A stretch of 64,000 nt of DNA from Anastatus disparis (Eukaryota > Arthropoda > Insecta > Hymenoptera > Eupelmidae): the NCBI GenBank assembly GCA_017163975.1, contig JAFFSR010000292.1:3516001-3580000 (forward strand). Direction: 5' to 3'. Each line of letters begins with the position of its first letter. Position 1 is the first letter of the stretch. Position numbers and translations under genes: made by a program. This document shows positions 59,131 through 64,000 of the stretch, one piece after another. The notes under the pieces were generated by a model that saw only the letters and a program-made list of their open reading frames with translations, was not told the DNA's origin and made no database searches.

Positions 59131-60560
59131 ATTTTGTAAATCTTTACCAGCATGAAGTAAATAAATGATTTAAATAAATGACATAAAAAATTGTTTTATT
59201 GCTTTATATAAGGTCATATCGTATGGAAAAAAATTCAGAAGTCATGCATAAAAAGCTATAGAGAACCTGTGTATTTGTATGAGCCTACATAATTTATATA
59301 CGATGTATCCATAGTCCATACACAACATGCATAAATGTGTCTAATTATGTAAATCTTATTCATAGTCAATATATTATCTCCATTTTAATTTTTTTTTTTT
59401 TCATTCGTAAAACCAATTTTCTTATTAGCAAAGGACAGAAATATGATTCTTCCTCTTAAAATATATCTTCATTTTTTATAATTTTGTAATAGTATTAGAT
59501 ATATCTAATGATTTCAAAGATTTATGTCTATTAAGGAAATAATATTTAATATAAATGATGTTTAAATAAATTACTTTTTATTTTTGTAAAAAATAAAAGT
59601 TTCATGATTTCATGTAAATAGCAAGAATGTTTATTGTTCGGTTAAATGAACAAAAATGTTAAAGATTGAATAAAAATTACATGTGAATGCATAACTGATT
59701 CAGGATTTCTTTATCTTTGGAATTTGACTTATATAGATTGTAAATGATTTAATTCAAATAAAATAAATTAGTAATATGATTTCTTAACTTTCGCGGTAAG
59801 AAAATAATTGCTAAGATTCATGAATTCTCAAATTTTTTAAATAATAACGTTTATTACCTGTATATCGGAATGATGTTTGATGAAAAAAAGTTAAAATTAT
59901 TCACTAATTACGATAGTAATATGCTTTCTCGAAGTTAAATTTCGCTGGCATTATTTGAACGAAAAATTCATAAATTAGTAGGGATACTACCGCAAATTTA
60001 TATGCGACATGATTTGTATAAATGATCTTTATGTATGGGTATCGTGAATCAACATATTTCATGGAAGTTGCATGAATCTTAAACAATTTTTCTTTTAAAA
60101 TCTTTTGATTTCCGAGTATTCTTCGACCTAATCAAACAACCTTAGAATCTAAATCTAAAAGAATCTCCAAGTTTCATTTGACGTAGTCCCTGCTAATGTC
60201 TGTAAACTTCATAACCGGTATGGAAAATTTCAAAATTCATTCATATAGACGACTTTCAGGTAGCCAGGATCACCTAGATATTGTGAGATGTTATCTAGGG
60301 AAACGTACATGTTATTAATAAATAATGGCTAAATTTCGATAGATATTCTTGTAGACAATGTTTATCTTACTCGGAACATCCATGTTTGGCTGGATAACAT
60401 TTGCAACAACTTCAAAGAAATTATTAAACTATAAGTAGAATTTCAAAAGTTTATGCTGTAAATGTTTAAGTTGTCATTAACACCTAGGTATCCAAAGACG
60501 GCGATCGTGGGTACCACAGCATAGAAAATAACTATTTTTTAACGAGTGTCTACATCGAAA
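59131..60560. other. AT-rich stretch without recognised feature
   Basis: Over 1.4 kb with no convincing ORF, inverted repeat or similarity to other parts of the window. Confidence 0.4.
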
Positions 60561-60574
60561 AGGTAAAGTATGTA

Positions 60575-60658
<84 letters not shown>

Positions 60659-60779
60659 AAATTGAATATATGTTTGTATGTGTGAGCGTGTGCGTGCGAC
60701 GTATGAGTTGAAATTAAATGTTCCATATAAATTTGAATAAACCTGTGTGTGTACGTGCGATTCTACATGAAATGTCCCT

Positions 60780-60831
<52 letters not shown>

Positions 60832-61387
60832 TATATCATGCTTACGAGTTGACATGAAAAATCCCATGTACATGAACGCGTGTGTGCATGCATGCGAATT
60901 GCCATGGAACGTCTCATATATATAAACCTAAGGGTACTTAGATAGGTGTGTATAAGTTGTCATGAAATGTCTCATATATATAGAAAAACCTGTGCTTATG
61001 AGTACGTGCGAGTTGACATGAAATGTCCCAATATATATATATATATATAATAATAATATAAAAATATATATATATATATATATATATATACAAACAAAAA
61101 AAAATTGCGGGTGAACGTGAGCAAGTTGATATGAAATGGACCAATATATATATATATATATATATATATGCAAAAACTCTGTCTGTAAGGTCGTACATGA
61201 GTTGACATGAAGAGTCGCATGTATATAAAAGCGTGTATGCATGAATGCAAATTTACATGAAACGTCCCATGTATGTAAACCTGAAGGAACTCGGATAGGT
61301 ATGTGAGAGTTGTCGTGAAATATACCATATATATAGAAAAGCCTGTGATTATGAGTGCGTACGAGTTGACATGAAATGTCCCATACA

Positions 61388-61430
<43 letters not shown>

Positions 61431-61431
61431 T
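60575..61431. repeat. Minisatellite array with (TA)n blocks
   Basis: (TA)n tracts (about 60578-60652, 60783-60828, 61391-61430) alternate with units such as GAGTTGACATGAAATGTCCC and AGAAAAACCTGTGCTTATGA. It is the same unit type as 10282-10620 and 49862-50190, in opposite orientation. The overlapping IY-rich frames are repeat translation. Confidence 0.85.
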
Positions 61432-61480
61432 AGGGGAGGTACCCCCCTGCTTGTTCCACTCGCCAACCCCCATTACAGTT
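61432..61480 (-). mobile_element. Hairpin terminus, inverted copy of 6815-6860
   Basis: CTAGGGGAGGTACCCCCCTG followed by TTGTTCCACTCGCCAACCCC, the mirror of the terminus at 6815-6860, again abutting (TA)n and the same satellite type. Confidence 0.55.
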
Positions 61481-61708
61481 ATCATATCAATATAATATGT
61501 AACACTTATGCACTGTTTTATATAAAAATTTTTTATTATAATATATTTTTATATTATACATAATATTATATAATTGTACATTTTTTATTAAATTTTTATT
61601 ATTAACATAAGAACATGAAAAAAAAAAAAAAAATATTAATTATTTATGTAAAATATCTGAAAAAAATTATTAATAAATTTTAATCATTATTCATAATATA
61701 TAGATTAA

Positions 61709-62093
61709 GAGCAGGCCGGATTCGCTGTCCTTGTCTAATTGGCATTTTTGTTATTTACTCAAGTTTTAATCGGTGTATCTTCAAATTAAAGGTCGAGCGC
61801 AATAGATATTATTATTATGAACATCTATGCACAAGAAAAAAAATATCTACCGGTTTGTTTTTGAGAAAAGTAAGTAATGCCAAAGTAAAAGTTTATGTTT
61901 ATAATATTTTCGCGTTACTTACTTTTCTCAAAAACAAACCGATAGATATTTTTTTTCTTGTGCATAGATGTTCATAATAATAATATCTATTGCGCTCGAC
62001 CTTTAATTTGAAGATACACCGATTAAAACTTGAGTAAATAACAAACAACTCAATTGTTACTCGGTCGGTATCAGGTCCTACTCCGGCCTACCG
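61709..62093. mobile_element. TTAA MITE, CTGTCCTTGTCTAAT family
   Basis: Flanked by TTAA (61705-61708 and 62094-62097). Starts GAGCAGGCCGGATTCGCTGT, shares CTGTCCTTGTCTAAT with the element at 18172-18560, and folds back over about 150 bp (GGTCGAGCGCAATAGATATT and complement). The right terminal 40 bases pair only partly with the left. Confidence 0.8.
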
Positions 62094-62417
62094 TTAAGCT
62101 GGTTTTTACACCACCTTACATTTTAAATCTTTTAGATTTTTATCATTGTGAAATCATAAATTTTTTAGTGAAATTTTTCAATATTATTATTTGATATATT
62201 TAAATGTATACTTAAGATTTTGAAGATTTATAGGATTATTTTGTTATAATTCCTGTTTGATATCTTTTTTCTTAATCTTACATTTTATAAATATATCAAA
62301 ATTTTTTCAATTATTAATTATTAATAGTTTTATATAATGTTTAATATTTTATGTAAATATTACATTAAATATTAAAAAAAATAATTTTTAATTATTTTAT
62401 TATATTAATTCAACATA

Positions 62418-62868
62418 ATGTTTGATATATTTAAATGTAAATTTAAGATATTTAAGATAATAATTTTAGAAAATGTTACGATTACTTCAGCCAAAAATTA
62501 TACAAAAGGAAATATACCATTTGAAATTATATTACAAAATTATTCGTCAATAATAAACTTAGGGGAAGTAGATATATTTGATCCTGTAAATGCTGTAAAA
62601 ATTGATTTTGAAGATATTCCAAAAAAAAAATGGATTTATTAGTAAAAATAAAACATTTACTTTATTTTTAATTATAACTTACCTTTTTTTCAATATATTT
62701 AATTTTCAAAATTTTTAGAAATACAAGGATATTTAAGAAATAATTCTATTCAAAAAAATAAAAATAATTTAGAATTCTTTTCAACAATAACTAATGGACA
62801 ATATAAATTGGATATCTCAATATATTTATTAGAAGATGAAACATTGAATATAGAAAGAGGAAAAAAAA
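62418..62868 (+). pseudogene. Orphan AT-rich ORF, truncated by a repeat element
   Basis: An ATG at 62418 opens a frame of 74 codons (stop 62640-62642) with a folded-looking middle (NIPFEIILQNYSSIINLGEV, then DIFDPVNAVKI). After a 60-80 base gap ending in TTTTTAG, a second open stretch (about 62719-62868; EIQGYLRNNS ... ISIYLLEDETLNIERG) might be a second exon, although I could not find a donor in matching phase. This second stretch runs directly into the start of the ~165-bp repeat element at 62869. No domain recognised. Confidence 0.3.
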
Positions 62869-64000
62869 ACGCTGCCAAGTGCTGTGGCGGAATGCTTTCT
62901 CATAGAGCTCTTTGAGTTTCATTATTTTTTTTATATTTATTTAAATGTGATTTTAATATAAAAAAATTGTCTAACATTAATATTTATTAATAAATTTGTA
63001 CTTTAAAAGAACGATGACAACGAAATTCATTCTTCTTCTTCAAATATTTTCTCCATTTATTAAAAAACAATTTAATTTATAATATTTAATAATGATTATA
63101 TTTAAATACTTTATTGAATGTAATAATACAAGTCAACATCTAAATCAGTAGTACTATTATAAATTTTCAAGAGTAACTCAGAAATCAAAAGAAGTGATCA
63201 AAAAGCTACGCTAATAAAATTATTTTTTTTAAACTTGGTTTATAAAGATAGTAGCAAATAACTTGTATACAAATTTTAGAGCAATTCTATCGAGTACTTT
63301 ACGTAAAATAGAAAAAAACTGAAATATGAAAATTTTTTAAGAAAATTTTTAAAATTTTATAAAATGAAAACTACGCTAAAAAGATCGGTTTATAAAAGTT
63401 ATCCTTCTTTTGGCAGATGCAAATTATTCCCATGGAAATCTCAAAGCAAATTCATCAATTGACTTACGTAAAATACAAAAAAAAAATTAAAAATTGAAAA
63501 TTTTTTCAAATTCTTAAAATGGCTCTATAAAAAAAAAATACACTATGAATACAAATTTTCAATAGCTTTCCGCCTAGTTATACAAAAACATAGATGGTAT
63601 ACAAAATTTGAAGCAAATCCATCGAGTAATTTTCGAGATCTAACTGGTTAAATAAATAACATTTTCTTTTCAAAATTTCTTTTTCAAAATTTTAAAAATG
63701 CTCTAAAATTAAAACTACACTATGAAAATCAATTTTTGAAAATTTCCCTTCTTTTGGCAGTCGCAGATCATTTCCCTGCAATTTTTAGAACAAATCTACC
63801 GAGTACTTTACGTAGAATAAAAAAAAATAAGAAAAGAAGAATCGAAATTTTTTTTTAAATCTTTAAAATTCTCTAAAATTGTAACCACACGAAGAAAATT
63901 AGTTTTCAAAAGCTTATTTTTTTCAGACAATAGCGAATTAATTGTATAAAAATTTTGGAGAAAATTTCTAGTATGGTTAACGCAAAAAAGAAAATAAATG
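62869..64000 (+). mobile_element. ~165-bp tandem-repeat element, copy 3, cut by window end
   Basis: Starts with AACGCTGCCAAGTGCTGTGG and AATGCTTTCTCATAGAGC, as at 32457, and continues with diverged units (CTACGCTAATAAAATTATTT, ACGCTAAAAAGATCGGTTT, GCTCTAAAATTAAAACTACA). The far end lies outside the window. Confidence 0.65.

Noticed and set aside
60928..61485. Frames encoding long IYIYIY proteins (also at 10257, 49809, 54301 and 55292)
   Set aside because: They are translations of (TA)n, (CA)n and the satellite units, with equivalent frames open in several phases.

Overview
This is AT-rich, intron-bearing eukaryotic DNA that consists almost entirely of transposable elements (TEs) and their decayed remains. 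Families, splice signals and base composition point to an arthropod, most likely an insect and plausibly a hymenopteran; the sequence alone does not fix the species. I find no confident host housekeeping gene, no CRISPR array and no functional tRNA or rRNA gene. Functional calls rest on motif recognition by eye, and no database was searched.

Layout. 0.3-0.7 kb: small orphan ORF with one stop codon. 0.8-1.3 kb: MITE flanked by TTAA. 1.6-5.7 kb: complete DNA transposon with a multi-exon transposase that resembles ISAzo13-type enzymes. 6.8-10.6 kb: hairpin-ended element and satellite split by a 3.4 kb long-TIR element, which itself carries a tRNA-derived SINE and several MITEs. 12.9-15.0 kb: CACTA-like transposase on the minus strand. 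15.9-17.1 kb: isolated exons. 17.2-21.8 kb: pogo/Tigger-like transposon with a four-exon transposase broken by a TTAA MITE. 22.6-24.7 kb: dispersed repeats and fold-back elements. 25.5-37.5 kb: a spliced TE-type gene whose first recognised intron has swollen to about 8.8 kb through nested insertions. 38-40.65 kb: inverted copies of one repeat family. 40.7-49.5 kb: a 5'-truncated Ty3/gypsy element on the minus strand, split by a 5 kb DNA transposon with TIRs of about 890 bp and its own DD39D transposase. 49.9-53.3 kb: satellite and a decayed DD41D mariner relative. 53.3-64 kb: MITEs, fold-backs, TA microsatellites, a second hairpin/satellite unit, a second orphan ORF and a tandem-repeat element running off the window.

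How the parts relate. The window reads as a layered insertion record. Several insertions can be dated relative to each other because removing them restores an ORF, a target-site duplication or an uninterrupted repeat. Autonomous elements (ISAzo13-like, pogo-like, DD41D, DD39D) sit beside short elements with related ends or matching target-site size, so these are candidate donors and parasites of each other. All protein-coding elements here carry at least one stop or frameshift, so none looks able to encode its full transposase as it stands.
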